The notes: generated by a model not told the origin, from the letters alone. DNA of 64,000 bases from Fulvivirga imtechensis AK7 (GCF_000331535.1 NZ_AMZN01000040.1:1-64000), one strand, 5' to 3'; shown: positions 8,677 through 17,659, counted from the first letter of the stretch. Numbers and translations are program-made.

Positions 8677-9423
8677 TCAGGAATTCACTTGTTCACTAAT
8701 TCGACCAAATCTTCGTTCTCTTTTTTGATATGATATAATTGCCTGATGCAGGTCTTCCTTCCTGAAATCGGGCCAAAGTTTGGTTGTAAAGTATATTTCG
8801 GTATATGCCATTTGCCAAAGTAAAAAATTACTGATCCTCATTTCTCCACTTGTTCTTATCAGTAGCTCAGGGTCAGGAATATCCGTAGTATTCAAATAAG
8901 ACGCAAACGCGTCATTATCTATGTCATCAATTTTCAGGCTTCCAGACTGAACATCAGTAGCCAAACGCTTAACAGCCTCAATTATTTCCCAACGACCGCT
9001 ATAACTTAATGCCAATACGAGTGTTAACCCTTTATTGTTTCTGGTCTGATCCATAGCCTCCCGCAGTTCTTTTCTGCATTTCGCAGGCAGGGTGGCAATA
9101 TCTCCTATAGTAGTCAGTCGTACATTATTCTTTTGTAACGTTTTTAATTCTTTTTTAATTGTTGAAACCAGCAACTGCATCAGGCCATTTACTTCTTCAA
9201 TCGGCCTGCCCCAGTTTTCTGTTGAAAACGCATAAAGTGTCAGGTACTTCACCCCAAGTTCTGCACAGCCTTCCGTTACCTCCTTTACAGCGGTAATAGC
9301 ATTTTTGTGACCGAATATTCTTGCGGCACCTTTGTTCTTAGCCCATCGACCATTGCCATCCATTATTATGGCAATATGATTAGGCAATGCATCGAGATTA
9401 ATATTTTCTATAGGTATAGACAC
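8677..9423 (-). CDS. uppS: Isoprenyl (undecaprenyl) diphosphate synthase
   Basis: A 248-residue cis-prenyltransferase that makes undecaprenyl diphosphate, the lipid carrier for peptidoglycan and glycan precursors. The hallmark IIMDGNGRWAK is at residues 19-29, with catalytic Asp22, followed by YLTLYAFSTENW and the C-terminal ELLIRTSGEMRISNFLLWQ motif. The start appears to be GTG at 9423, because the next Met is the one in the active-site motif and no ATG lies between. It is 54 bp downstream of the DUF6089 pair and 3 bp upstream of bamA. Confidence 0.95.
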   Translation of the reverse strand: MSIPIENINLDALPNHIAIIMDGNGRWAKNKGAARIFGHKNAITAVKEVTEGCAELGVKYLTLYAFSTENWGRPIEEVNGLMQLLVSTIKKELKTLQKNNVRLTTIGDIATLPAKCRKELREAMDQTRNNKGLTLVLALSYSGRWEIIEAVKRLATDVQSGSLKIDDIDNDAFASYLNTTDIPDPELLIRTSGEMRISNFLLWQMAYTEIYFTTKLWPDFRKEDLHQAIISYQKRERRFGRISEQVNS

Positions 9424-9430
9424 AGGGATG

Positions 9431-9438
9431 CAAAATTA
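9431..9438 (-). promoter_or_regulatory. Candidate -7 box just before uppS
   Basis: TAATTTTG on the minus strand matches TAnnTTTG exactly. It lies only 8 bp from the GTG start, so a transcript from it would have almost no leader. No TTG was found at the usual -33 distance, so this could be chance. Confidence 0.3.
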
Positions 9439-9477
9439 ACCGTATTTATGTAAAAATGCTTATTTTATACTCCCTTT

Positions 9478-10215
9478 TTAACGCCTGCGATAATTTTTCT
9501 TGTATGGACTGGTTGGACAGGGTATTGTATAGAATGAATAGGTAAGCGATAGCCCCATATAGTGGTATAAGTCATTATCAAATTTATTTCCATACTGGTA
9601 ATCTTTTATCACACCATCGCCTGCGCTGACATTATCCAGATAATCAAAAAAGGTTTTTCTGGCACCGAACTCTGCCCCTAAGTACCATTTAGGGTTTAAT
9701 ACATATTTAAAGCCGATACCAAATGGCACTGAAGGTTGAATGTTACTGTACTCAACAGGTTTATCAGCTTCTCCTGAGATGCCAAACATCGCGATACCTC
9801 CGAAAAAATACGGGGTCCACCGAAGCATGGAAGATTCCTCTCTCCACTTCAGGAAGTGATACTCAAAAACCGTTGAGATCTCGAACAGGAAGATATCAAA
9901 GCTGGCATCTCTGTTTTCCGCAAATGGGTCGATAGGAGTTTTATCGTCACTTGCCCCCAGCTTACCGGCAGTAGCAGATACTCGAAAGCTGACTGCCTTA
10001 CTCATGTTAGATCGAAAAAAAACCGTACCGGCCGGCTTGATAGATTCAATATTAATGCCTCTGGAAAGGTCCCCTGAATACTTAAAGCCACCCAGTCCGA
10101 AACCTATTTCGGTTTCCTGAGCGATGGCGGTCTCTAAAACACACAGGCATATAAACGCAAAAACGGGAAGGCTTCTGCAAACTTTCCCAATTATGATCTT
10201 TAAATAGTTTTTCAT
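9478..10215 (-). CDS. DUF6089-type outer membrane beta-barrel protein (second copy)
   Basis: A 245-residue predicted outer membrane protein. It has a signal peptide (about 32 residues ending AIAQ), then alternating strands typical of an 8- to 10-strand barrel, including GFGLGGFKYSGDL near the start and FGIGFKYVLNPKWYLGAEFG in the second half, and it finishes with a strand LSLTYSF and a basic tail. The same order of motifs occurs in the gene directly upstream, 1 bp away, so the two are tandem paralogues. Members of this family occur next to uppS and bamA in many Bacteroidota. No function is established. Confidence 0.85.
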   Translation of the reverse strand: MKNYLKIIIGKVCRSLPVFAFICLCVLETAIAQETEIGFGLGGFKYSGDLSRGINIESIKPAGTVFFRSNMSKAVSFRVSATAGKLGASDDKTPIDPFAENRDASFDIFLFEISTVFEYHFLKWREESSMLRWTPYFFGGIAMFGISGEADKPVEYSNIQPSVPFGIGFKYVLNPKWYLGAEFGARKTFFDYLDNVSAGDGVIKDYQYGNKFDNDLYHYMGLSLTYSFYTIPCPTSPYKKNYRRR

Positions 10216-10216
10216 G

Positions 10217-11314
10217 TTATCTGAATTTCGCCCGCCTGAACTGAGCGCCTATTATAAAAGCTACTTTTAAGGAAGTTACGAAATAAAGGTCCTTTTCATT
10301 TTTATTGCCCCTGACATTTCCGGGAGCTTCATAACCAAACCCCGCTATTTTGGTATAACTATTACCATCCCTACCCACCACTGTTATGGTGTTGCCCATA
10401 ATCTCCTGTACATTTGGATTATCAGTTTGACGCGGGTCACCTGAAACAGGCGCATTTGGCACTTGAGACAGGTCTGACATCAATCTTGCCAAATCATTAT
10501 CAAAAACACCCGGGTCCACATAACTGGCACTTACGTCATCTAAATAATCAGTGAACAGGTATCGCACACCAGATTCCAGGGAAAAATCAAGTACCTGGTT
10601 GAGTTTGAAACGAACTCCGAAGCCAAATGGTATAGCAATCTGAATATTTTTATACGGTTTGATGCCATGATTCGCATCTGTTTCCAAAAGGTCTGCAAAC
10701 TGTCCTTCCGTACCCAGAGGCTGCAGGTCTACCCATGTACCTGCTTCAGGAAGGGTACTGTTTTCAGGAACAAAGGCCTGTGGGTTGTGGTGAAACACCG
10801 TTACCCCGGCAAAAACATATGGCGTCCACTGGGCCCGGCTAATGTATGTCATTTCATTGGAAAACAGATCAAACATAGCCGTTACGGTCAACTCTTTGAT
10901 CCTGTTCCTGAAATGTAGATTTCTAACATATCGATACCGCGCATTTTCATTGTTCAGGTCCGCGGATTCGAAATCATCACCCCTGATCGTGCCGTAAGTA
11001 AAGGCCGCTCTAAGCGTATAACGAGGCCCAAAACGATATCCGAAAAAAATACCGACCCCGGGCCGGGTAAAGGAAATATCCGTGCTTGCTTTCTTTGAAA
11101 GAGGCGCCAGATCACCGAAATAGTTCAGTGCATTAAACGAAACTCCCAGATAACTATAGCGCTTGTCTTTTCCAAACCAGGCTTTCTGACCTTTAAAATT
11201 GGCAATCCTTTTGTTGTTCTTTCTTATCTGCTTACTTCTAATCTGTGCGTGTCCATCCTCTACCAGAGCCAGGAACAGTACCATACAGAATATGCCAACA
11301 AAGATGCTTCTCAT
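10217..11314 (-). CDS. DUF6089-type outer membrane beta-barrel protein (first copy)
   Basis: A 365-residue secreted barrel protein with a signal peptide of about 23 residues (ending GHAQ). Early it has YLGVSFNALNYFGDLAPL, and in the second half the strand pair IPFGFGVRFKLNQVLDFSLE with YLFTDYLDDVSASYVD. The shorter neighbour shares this layout, but this copy carries extra Asn/Pro-rich loops around residues 175-215 and 290-330. It heads the envelope gene group, with its own -7 box (11361-11368). A structural or cell-surface role is likely, but I would not assign more. Confidence 0.85.
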   Translation of the reverse strand: MRSIFVGIFCMVLFLALVEDGHAQIRSKQIRKNNKRIANFKGQKAWFGKDKRYSYLGVSFNALNYFGDLAPLSKKASTDISFTRPGVGIFFGYRFGPRYTLRAAFTYGTIRGDDFESADLNNENARYRYVRNLHFRNRIKELTVTAMFDLFSNEMTYISRAQWTPYVFAGVTVFHHNPQAFVPENSTLPEAGTWVDLQPLGTEGQFADLLETDANHGIKPYKNIQIAIPFGFGVRFKLNQVLDFSLESGVRYLFTDYLDDVSASYVDPGVFDNDLARLMSDLSQVPNAPVSGDPRQTDNPNVQEIMGNTITVVGRDGNSYTKIAGFGYEAPGNVRGNKNEKDLYFVTSLKVAFIIGAQFRRAKFR

Positions 11315-11360
11315 TTCAAATCAATTTGATCCCATTCGATTAGTAATACCGGAAATTGAA

Positions 11361-11368
11361 CAAAAGTA
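11361..11368 (-). promoter_or_regulatory. Candidate -7 box upstream of the DUF6089 pair
   Basis: TACTTTTG on the minus strand is an exact TAnnTTTG match, 47 bp before the ATG at 11314. It would give a leader of about 40 nt. A TTTG lies upstream but at a short spacing (13 bp), so only the -7 element is supported. Confidence 0.45.
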
Positions 11369-11393
11369 AACATTAATTCGGCAAAGAAAAAAA

Positions 11394-12269
11394 TTAGTTT
11401 CTTACATCCAGCCCCCAGTTTAACTTTTGGCGCAAAGTTTCAAAGTAATTATTATCCCGCAATTTCACCAGCTTTGCCTTAAATTTTTCCTTTACAACCT
11501 TCAACCTCACAGAGTCATCAATTGTCTCAAATCTTGAGTCGAGTGATATCAAAAAATTACCACTCCTTCCTTCCACTGTAAAGGAAAGTTCACAGTTATC
11601 AGGTACAACAATTGGGCGCACTGTTAAGTTATGCGGACTAACAGGGGTGATGATAAAATTGTTTGACTGAGGAAGCACCAATGGACCTCCACAGCTAATA
11701 TTATATCCGGTAGAGCCTGTTGGGGTAGAAACTATGATGCCATCGGCCCAATAGGAATTAAGGAATTCTCCATCGATATAAGCATGTACCACTATCATAG
11801 AAGTGGTATCCTTCTTCAAAATCGTGAAATCATTCAAGGCAAAGTTGAGGCCGTCAAAAAGCTTCTCATCAGATTCCAACCGCAGAAGTGTCCTTTCATC
11901 GTAGCTATAATCCGAACTAAACAAGCACTGAATTGCCTGCTCTATTTCCTGCTTGGAAGTAGTGGCCAGAAACCCTAATCTCCCGGTATTGATCCCTAAA
12001 ATGGGCACCTCTGTGGGACCAACGTGCGTCAGCGCTTCCAGAAGTGTACCATCGCCTCCCAGGGTAAACATAAAATCGAGGTACTGCAAATCATCCTGCT
12101 CTTTGTATGTGGCATAGCGCCTGGCAGTGATCCTGTTTTTTGAAAGCTGTTCCTGGTACTCCTCGGAGATTACTATCTCTGCCTTTCTCTTATCCAGTTC
12201 ATCGAATACCTTTTGAATAAAAGGGGCAGTCTTTTGATCAAATTTTTTGCCGTGGATGCCAATATGCAT
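11394..12269 (-). CDS. nadK: NAD kinase
   Basis: A 291-residue ATP-NAD kinase that makes NADP in the cytoplasm. The diagnostic GGDGT motif is at residues 71-75 (catalytic Asp73), followed by ILGINTGRLGFLATT and the NAD-binding PTGSTGYNISCGGPLV segment. The length and motif order are normal. It sits 9 bp downstream of the CBS-domain gene, so the two are probably one transcript. Its placement between CBS and envelope genes is typical for this phylum. Confidence 0.95.
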   Translation of the reverse strand: MHIGIHGKKFDQKTAPFIQKVFDELDKRKAEIVISEEYQEQLSKNRITARRYATYKEQDDLQYLDFMFTLGGDGTLLEALTHVGPTEVPILGINTGRLGFLATTSKQEIEQAIQCLFSSDYSYDERTLLRLESDEKLFDGLNFALNDFTILKKDTTSMIVVHAYIDGEFLNSYWADGIIVSTPTGSTGYNISCGGPLVLPQSNNFIITPVSPHNLTVRPIVVPDNCELSFTVEGRSGNFLISLDSRFETIDDSVRLKVVKEKFKAKLVKLRDNNYFETLRQKLNWGLDVRN

Positions 12270-12278
12270 GAAAATGAA

Positions 12279-12956
12279 TTAAATATCGAGGTACTTTAGC
12301 AGCATGTCAATTTTACCCTTCTCTTCATCCAAAACCTTGGTTTCCTGGAATCGGGCGATGATCTTGTAGCCAAATCTTTCCAGCGTAGCCACTATATGTG
12401 TAAGATCCAGCCTGTTGATCTTTAGCGTAACTTTGAGCTTAGCCGGATCTAGCTCATCTTCCTTAACGCTGCTGCTTAATATCTTAGCATTGTTTTCTTC
12501 CACCAACCTGCTGATCTCTGCCAGGGAGTAATTGATTTGGTTCATAGAAAGCACCAGTATACCCCCGGGTATCTGTACAGCGGCCGATTGGGCAAAAGAG
12601 GTGATAGTGTCTTGTACGGTAATAACACCGGCATAATTTCCCTCTTCATTCAGTACGCCAACCATATGCACATTATGATCAGAGGCTAGTTTAATCACAT
12701 CGTAAAAGTGAGAACCCGAATAAACGAAGCAGTTTTTACCAATGAGTTCAAACTCGGAAACGGGTTTTTCCTCATCATTGGCCTCAAGTATAATATCCTC
12801 AGTGATCAGACCCAGAAACTTCTCATTTTCTACCACGGGAAGCTGATTACAACGCAATTCCTCCATCCAAAGCCGTGCCTTTTGAGCGCTGTCCTTTGGC
12901 TTCAGTGGTGGTATCATATGGTTAATCAGTTCCTCAGCTATCATTGCGTCTAGCAT
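12279..12956 (-). CDS. CBS-domain protein with ACT-like C-terminus
   Basis: A 225-residue soluble protein. Two CBS repeats fill about residues 1-125 (for example the strand-helix series LPVVENEKFLGLITEDII and HMVGVLNEEGNYAGVITVQD). The last 80 residues resemble an ACT-like fold (ILVLSMNQINYSLAEISRLV). Both modules bind small ligands, often adenine nucleotides or amino acids, so a regulatory role is likely. Which ligand or target is unknown. Its 5' end overlaps the alpha/beta hydrolase gene by 23 bp and nadK follows after 9 bp, suggesting translational coupling and possibly a link to NAD(P) metabolism (inference). Confidence 0.85.
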   Translation of the reverse strand: MLDAMIAEELINHMIPPLKPKDSAQKARLWMEELRCNQLPVVENEKFLGLITEDIILEANDEEKPVSEFELIGKNCFVYSGSHFYDVIKLASDHNVHMVGVLNEEGNYAGVITVQDTITSFAQSAAVQIPGGILVLSMNQINYSLAEISRLVEENNAKILSSSVKEDELDPAKLKVTLKINRLDLTHIVATLERFGYKIIARFQETKVLDEEKGKIDMLLKYLDI

Positions 12957-13701
12957 CTAAAAATTTATTTAAAATAATATTAAATTTCTCCGGGTGCTCC
13001 ATCATTGGTGCATGGCAGCACTTATCGATAAAGTGCAGTTCAGAGTTAGGTATCAGCTTGTTGAACTCGTGTGCAACCATTGGTGGCGTAATAGTATCGT
13101 TCAAACCCCAGACAAGTAACGTTGGTTGCTTGATACGCTGAATTTCCTTTGCCATATTGTGGCGTTGCGCTGACTTGGCAATGGCTACTATTCTCAAACA
13201 TTTGGGAATGCTCTTGGTGGTTTCAAAGACTTCGTCTACCAACTCTTTGGTAGCCGTATTGGGGTTATAAAAAGTATAAGCCACTCGCTCCCTGATATAT
13301 TCATAGCTTCCTCTCTTAGGGAATGATCCACCCATGGAATTTTCAAAAAGCCCCGAACTGCCTGTAAGCACAAGGCTCTTTACTCTGGCAGGATTAGCAA
13401 GAGTATATATCAAACCCACATGTCCGCCCAGTGAATTACCGATCAAAGTCATATCATCCAGCTTTTTAAGGGCAACAAATTTTTCCAAAAAGTCATTAAG
13501 TCCATCAAGTCCTGCCTGCTTCAGCGGCATTTCATAAATAGGCAATAGTGGTATTACCACTCTGTAATTCTCCTTGAAATGATTTACAACACACTCCCAA
13601 TTACTCAAGGCGCCGAATAGCCCGTGCAATAAAAGGAGTACTTCCCCTGATCCCTCATCGATATATTTAAATTCTTTCTCTTCTCTTACGGTTAGAGCCA
13701 T
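12934..13701 (-). CDS. Alpha/beta hydrolase
   Basis: A 255-residue alpha/beta-fold hydrolase with no signal peptide. A complete catalytic triad can be read: Ser90 in GNSLGG, Asp202 in WGLNDTITPP and His230 in CCHAPMMEHP. The oxyanion-loop motif LLHGLFGALSNW is near residue 25. It resembles the MhpC/BioH-like branch, but the substrate cannot be told from sequence. It overlaps the following CBS-domain gene by 23 bp, so expression is coupled. Confidence 0.9.
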   Translation of the reverse strand: MALTVREEKEFKYIDEGSGEVLLLLHGLFGALSNWECVVNHFKENYRVVIPLLPIYEMPLKQAGLDGLNDFLEKFVALKKLDDMTLIGNSLGGHVGLIYTLANPARVKSLVLTGSSGLFENSMGGSFPKRGSYEYIRERVAYTFYNPNTATKELVDEVFETTKSIPKCLRIVAIAKSAQRHNMAKEIQRIKQPTLLVWGLNDTITPPMVAHEFNKLIPNSELHFIDKCCHAPMMEHPEKFNIILNKFLDARRNDS

Positions 13702-13745
13702 AACAATATTAATGTACCAGCCACAAAGTAAATAAAATTGAACAA

Positions 13746-14315
13746 TTATACAGCTATATGATTATAAGTTAGCCAATTTTTCAGCATTTGTAAGCCATAT
13801 TCTGTTAATGCCGCTTCAGGGTGAAATTGTATCCCCCAAATCGGAAAAAAATTATTTTTTATTGCCATCACCTCGTTTTCCCCGGAGTACGCTATAACCT
13901 GATTAGCCACGCTATGGTCTTCTACGACCAATGAGTTATATCTTACTACATTTATTTGATCAGGTATGCCTTCAAATAGCGGGTCGTGTTTCAAATGTAC
14001 CTTTGATATTTTTCCATGCATGGGCCTCTTGCCTTTTATAATTTTGGAACCAAAGAACTGACCTATCGCCTGATGTCCCAGGCAAATACCTAAAACAGGC
14101 AGTTTATCATGGTAATATTCCAACACCTGAAGCAGATTGCCAGCCTTTTCAGGAACCTCGGGCCCTGGTGAAAGCACGACACCTTTATAGTTGTGCTTAA
14201 TAATTTCTGAAAGAGGAGCATTATTCCTAAAGACCTGACTTTTTACCTGTAGTTGATTGAAATAGTCAACAAGGTTGTAGGTAAATGAGTCAAAATTATC
14301 AAGAAGAAGGATCAT
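13746..14315 (-). CDS. Class I glutamine amidotransferase, PabA/TrpG type
   Basis: A 189-residue glutaminase subunit that supplies ammonia to a chorismate-using synthase (anthranilate or 4-amino-4-deoxychorismate). The catalytic triad is intact: Cys78 in GICLGHQ, His165 and Glu167 in QFHPEA. The N-terminal LLDNFDSFTYNL is diagnostic for the TrpG/PabA group. The usual SPGPGxP loop reads SPGPEVP here, a small deviation. No trpE or pabB lies nearby, so which synthase it serves, or whether it serves both, cannot be decided. It overlaps cvpA by 17 bp. Confidence 0.88.
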   Translation of the reverse strand: MILLLDNFDSFTYNLVDYFNQLQVKSQVFRNNAPLSEIIKHNYKGVVLSPGPEVPEKAGNLLQVLEYYHDKLPVLGICLGHQAIGQFFGSKIIKGKRPMHGKISKVHLKHDPLFEGIPDQINVVRYNSLVVEDHSVANQVIAYSGENEVMAIKNNFFPIWGIQFHPEAALTEYGLQMLKNWLTYNHIAV

Positions 14316-14835
14316 CCTGCAGCATTTCCTTTAAGGTATCAAAAAGATCATGGGCAAAGGGTATTATCGCTGAAAAAAAATCTACAACGGCAGGCGCGAA
14401 CGGCATCAGGTAAGGATACAGGATAGATCCCTCTTTCCACTCTTCGGGAATACCAATGTCAAAGGTTGCGCTAAGCCATAAAATTACGCTTAGACCAAAC
14501 GCCCATTTAGTTGCAGATAAAACCGCACCTGCAATATTGTCAGCGGCACCTAGTATGGTCAGGTCGATTATTTTCTTTAATCCTTTGCCCAACAGGTTGA
14601 TGAGCAAAATTATTCCGATAAAAATAAGCACAAAGGCTATGTAGGGAAGCACTTGCCCGCTAATATCAAAATATTGATCGAGCAGGTCCATGCCCCAATG
14701 CAATAGTTTAAAGCCCCCTATAACTGCCAAAATAAATGCAACTATAGCAATGATCTCCAGTAAAAATCCCTTTTTAAAGCCCCGGTAAGCACCGTAGATG
14801 ATCGGAATTATAAGAATAATGTCAATCGTGCTCAA
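14299..14835 (-). CDS. CvpA family membrane protein
   Basis: A 178-residue protein with four hydrophobic segments (about 5-22, 25-45, 63-87 and 105-122) and the CvpA-like opening IDIILIIPIIYGAYRGFKKG. In Proteobacteria CvpA is linked to colicin V production and envelope stress; its role here is unknown. The apparent start is TTG at 14835, directly abutting the yqeY stop codon, and no internal ATG is plausible. Its 3' end overlaps the amidotransferase gene, so yqeY, cvpA and the amidotransferase gene form one tight transcript. Confidence 0.85.
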   Translation of the reverse strand: MSTIDIILIIPIIYGAYRGFKKGFLLEIIAIVAFILAVIGGFKLLHWGMDLLDQYFDISGQVLPYIAFVLIFIGIILLINLLGKGLKKIIDLTILGAADNIAGAVLSATKWAFGLSVILWLSATFDIGIPEEWKEGSILYPYLMPFAPAVVDFFSAIIPFAHDLFDTLKEMLQDDPSS

Positions 14836-15288
14836 TTACTTGCTTAGCAATTCTTTAACAATAAACGAAATAGTCTTACCATCAGCCTTACCCGCAAGCT
14901 CTTTGGTAGCAACACCCATTACCTTACCCATATCCTGTGGCCCTGACGCATTTACGGCTTCCATGATTTTCATCACCTCCGCTCTTATTTCTTCCTCTGT
15001 GAGCTGTTTGGGCAAAAATCTGTTAATGACTTCTAACTCAAACAGTTCTTTATCGGCCAGGTCATTTCGCCCTTCCTTCAGATAAAGATCCGCAGAATCC
15101 TTTCGTTGTTTGGCAGCCTTGGTCAGCAATTTTATTTCCACGTCTACCGACAATTCAGCCCCTGCGCTTTTCTCTGTTTTAGCCAAAAGTATGGCAGACT
15201 TAATAGAACGCAACGCCAGCAATTCTTCTTTTCTTTTTTCCAGCATTGCCTTCCTTATTTCCTGATCTATTGTTTCTTTCAGACCCAT
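14836..15288 (-). CDS. GatB/YqeY domain protein
   Basis: A 150-residue helical protein of the YqeY family, related to the C-terminal domain of the amidotransferase subunit GatB. Typical features are the LRSIKSAILLAKTEKSAG segment, FLPKQLTEEEIRAEV and the closing motif MGKVMGVATKELAGKADGK. Proteins of this type probably touch tRNA or aminoacyl-tRNA metabolism, but free-standing members have no settled function. It is the first gene of the minus-strand series and has an exact -7 box upstream. Confidence 0.9.
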   Translation of the reverse strand: MGLKETIDQEIRKAMLEKRKEELLALRSIKSAILLAKTEKSAGAELSVDVEIKLLTKAAKQRKDSADLYLKEGRNDLADKELFELEVINRFLPKQLTEEEIRAEVMKIMEAVNASGPQDMGKVMGVATKELAGKADGKTISFIVKELLSK

Positions 15289-15338
15289 ATCTTCAATGTT
15301 TTAAAAATCTAATTCGTTAATTTGCATCAAACAAAGCA

Positions 15339-15346
15339 CAAAGTTA
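15339..15346 (-). promoter_or_regulatory. Candidate -7 box upstream of yqeY
   Basis: TAACTTTG on the minus strand matches TAnnTTTG exactly and would place the start site about 45 nt before the yqeY ATG at 15288. No clear -33 TTG is present. The site lies in the 76-bp divergent region shared with pdxJ. Confidence 0.45.
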
Positions 15347-15364
15347 TAAATATTCAAAAAAAGG

Positions 15365-16087
15365 ATGACGCGGTTAAGTGTAAATATCAACAAGTTCGCA
15401 ACATTGCGAAATGCCCGTGGCGGCAACAACCCTGATGTAATTAAAGCTGCACTGGATTGTGAACGCTTCGGAGCTCAGGGCATAACCGTACACCCACGGC
15501 CTGATGAAAGGCACATCCGCTATAATGATGTACTCGAATTATCCCGGGTAGTTACCACGGAATTTAACATCGAGGGCTATCCGGATAGCCGATACCTGGA
15601 GCTGGTGAAGCGAGTGAAGCCTGCTCAGGCAACCCTGGTACCGGACGCCCCGGATGTGATTACTTCCAATGCCGGCTGGGATACCCTAACAAATGAAACA
15701 TTATTAACCGAAATAATTGCTGACCTGAAAAAGGAAGGTATTCGCACTTCGATCTTTATAGATCCGGTGCCTCATATGATCGAAGGAGCTGCCAGGGTAG
15801 GCGCTGATAGAGTGGAGCTTTATACTGAAGCTTATGCCTCCGGCTATCTGAAAAATAAAGAAAAGGCTATAGCGCCATATGTTGAGGCTGCTGATCTGGC
15901 TAAGAATCTGGGGCTTGGTCTAAATGCCGGTCATGACCTTGACCTTGACAACCTGGCATACCTTAAGGAATGTATCCCTTATCTTGATGAAGTATCCATT
16001 GGCCATGCATTAATATGTGATGCTATTTACTACGGACTCGAAAATGTTATCCAGCTTTACTTAAGACAGCTTGGGCACTACAGGTAA
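15365..16087 (+). CDS. pdxJ: Pyridoxine 5'-phosphate synthase
   Basis: A 240-residue TIM-barrel enzyme that condenses 3-amino-2-oxopropyl phosphate with 1-deoxyxylulose 5-phosphate to form pyridoxine 5'-phosphate in vitamin B6 synthesis. Family motifs are clear: [17 protein letters not shown] at the start, [14 protein letters not shown], then VELYTEAYA and the closing [17 protein letters not shown]. The length is normal. It is a single gene, divergent from yqeY, and converges on the sensor gene at 16115. Confidence 0.96.
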   Translation: MTRLSVNINKFATLRNARGGNNPDVIKAALDCERFGAQGITVHPRPDERHIRYNDVLELSRVVTTEFNIEGYPDSRYLELVKRVKPAQATLVPDAPDVITSNAGWDTLTNETLLTEIIADLKKEGIRTSIFIDPVPHMIEGAARVGADRVELYTEAYASGYLKNKEKAIAPYVEAADLAKNLGLGLNAGHDLDLDNLAYLKECIPYLDEVSIGHALICDAIYYGLENVIQLYLRQLGHYR

Positions 16088-16114
16088 AAGCAGAATCTTC
16101 AGCAATGTCTAAGC

Positions 16115-17653
16115 TCAGAATTTAATCTCAATATCTTCCTCGATACGCTCCGTTTGCCGGACAATGCCTCTTACCACCTGATCAAGGTCGTGAGCCGATG
16201 TTTTGATATATTCAAGAAGTTCTGACTGCTGCGGGTCGAGGTCCTGCGTTTTGACCAGGTTGATCAAACCCATTATTCTGGCTAGTGGAGCCCTAACTAC
16301 GTGTGATTGTATGTGAGCAATCTCGCGTAGCTGAGTGTTTTGGTTTTCAATAGCTCTGATGTATTTTCTTCTTTCAGTTACGTCCTGAATGGCTCCAATC
16401 ATGCGTATGGCCTTTCCGCTTTCATCTCTGATAATCACCGCCTTGTCTTGAACATAGGCATATTCTCCATTGATCTTCAGGTAGCGATAGCTTTCCTTCC
16501 AAGTGCTGTCTTCACCACTAATGGCCATCCATAAACTTTTTGATACCCGCTCTTTATCATCCGGGTGTATATATTTCCGCCAGAAGGCATGGCTTGTACT
16601 TGTATGGTTTACATCATATCCAAACAATGTATAAAAACCCTCTCCCCATGTCAATGTGCTGGCGACCAGATCAAGGTCCCATATAGCATCGAAAGTAGCT
16701 TTGGTAACATAGCTATATTGCTCATTGCTCTTTTTCAAAGCCAGTGTACGATTCCTTACCTGCCTTTTTAATACATAGCTGTATAGCAGGACAATAATAA
16801 ACACCATCAGTATAAAAGCGCTTAGGTATATCAGTCTTTCGTAGTTTCTTTCAAAGAAGTTTTCAGATTTCAGATTGTCGATATTCACCCACTTGTGATA
16901 AATGGCCGCGCGCTGTTCTTCATTGATGCTGTTTAACAGTTTGTTAATTATCGCTTCTAACTCCGGCATTTCCTGACTGATAGCAAACCGGATTTCCCAT
17001 TTGTAATTTAAGGTGAGTCCTAATGCCAGGTTGGTGATGCCATATTCTTCTACCAGATGACTGGCTGTCAACAAATCAATAATGGTTCCGTCAGTATTGC
17101 CCATCGAAGTTTGCACCAATGCTGTCAGATCATCTTTGTATTCAATAACCCTTGCTTCCGGATATCGATTTTTGATATATTCAACGCTGGCATAATCTGA
17201 AACTCCGGCCAATTTCATACCCTTCATATTGTCGTGACTGATGACACGCGGGTAATCATTCCTAACAATGATTACAATAGGAATCTCGAGATAAGAATCA
17301 GAGAAGTTGAGGAAGTCATCCCTTCTTGTTGTTTTCTGTATGGCACCGACAAAGTCAACTTCTCTGTTTTGTAGCCCTCTGAGCAGGCCGCTCCAGTCAT
17401 CGAAGTATTGGTAAGTGAATGAAACACCAAGACGTTTTTCAAATAATTTGATGTAGTCCGAAACAATGCCTTGATGTACTCCGTCAAAATCAACATAGTC
17501 AGTAGGTCGCCAGGTTGGATTTGGCCCGAATCTAATGTTATCCTTATTTGCCTGAAGCCACTGCCTTTCTTTTGCGGAAAGCAATGTGTACTCAGAAAAT
17601 GAAAAGGCATTTTGTGAAAGCAATAATAAAAATGACAGAAGATATAACTTCAT
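16115..17653 (-). CDS. Sensor with periplasmic solute-binding domain, PAS domain and H-box, no ATPase domain
   Basis: About 512 residues. It has a signal peptide, then a type 3 solute-binding domain (about 25-265, with the WxPxxYVDFDGVHQGIVSDYIKL-like opening), one transmembrane segment near 270-295, a PAS/PAC unit about 310-430 (WDLDLVASTLTWGEG to QDVTERRKY), and a dimerisation helix pair containing HIQSHVVRAPLARIMGL. That segment resembles a histidine kinase H-box, with His in the SHVVRAP position. The protein then stops: no N, G1, F or G2 boxes follow. I take the ATG at 17653 rather than a TTG two codons earlier. The same shortened design is known in other Bacteroidota; its signalling output is unclear. 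Confidence 0.85.
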   Translation of the reverse strand: MKLYLLSFLLLLSQNAFSFSEYTLLSAKERQWLQANKDNIRFGPNPTWRPTDYVDFDGVHQGIVSDYIKLFEKRLGVSFTYQYFDDWSGLLRGLQNREVDFVGAIQKTTRRDDFLNFSDSYLEIPIVIIVRNDYPRVISHDNMKGMKLAGVSDYASVEYIKNRYPEARVIEYKDDLTALVQTSMGNTDGTIIDLLTASHLVEEYGITNLALGLTLNYKWEIRFAISQEMPELEAIINKLLNSINEEQRAAIYHKWVNIDNLKSENFFERNYERLIYLSAFILMVFIIVLLYSYVLKRQVRNRTLALKKSNEQYSYVTKATFDAIWDLDLVASTLTWGEGFYTLFGYDVNHTSTSHAFWRKYIHPDDKERVSKSLWMAISGEDSTWKESYRYLKINGEYAYVQDKAVIIRDESGKAIRMIGAIQDVTERRKYIRAIENQNTQLREIAHIQSHVVRAPLARIMGLINLVKTQDLDPQQSELLEYIKTSAHDLDQVVRGIVRQTERIEEDIEIKF

Positions 17654-17659
17654 AATCAA

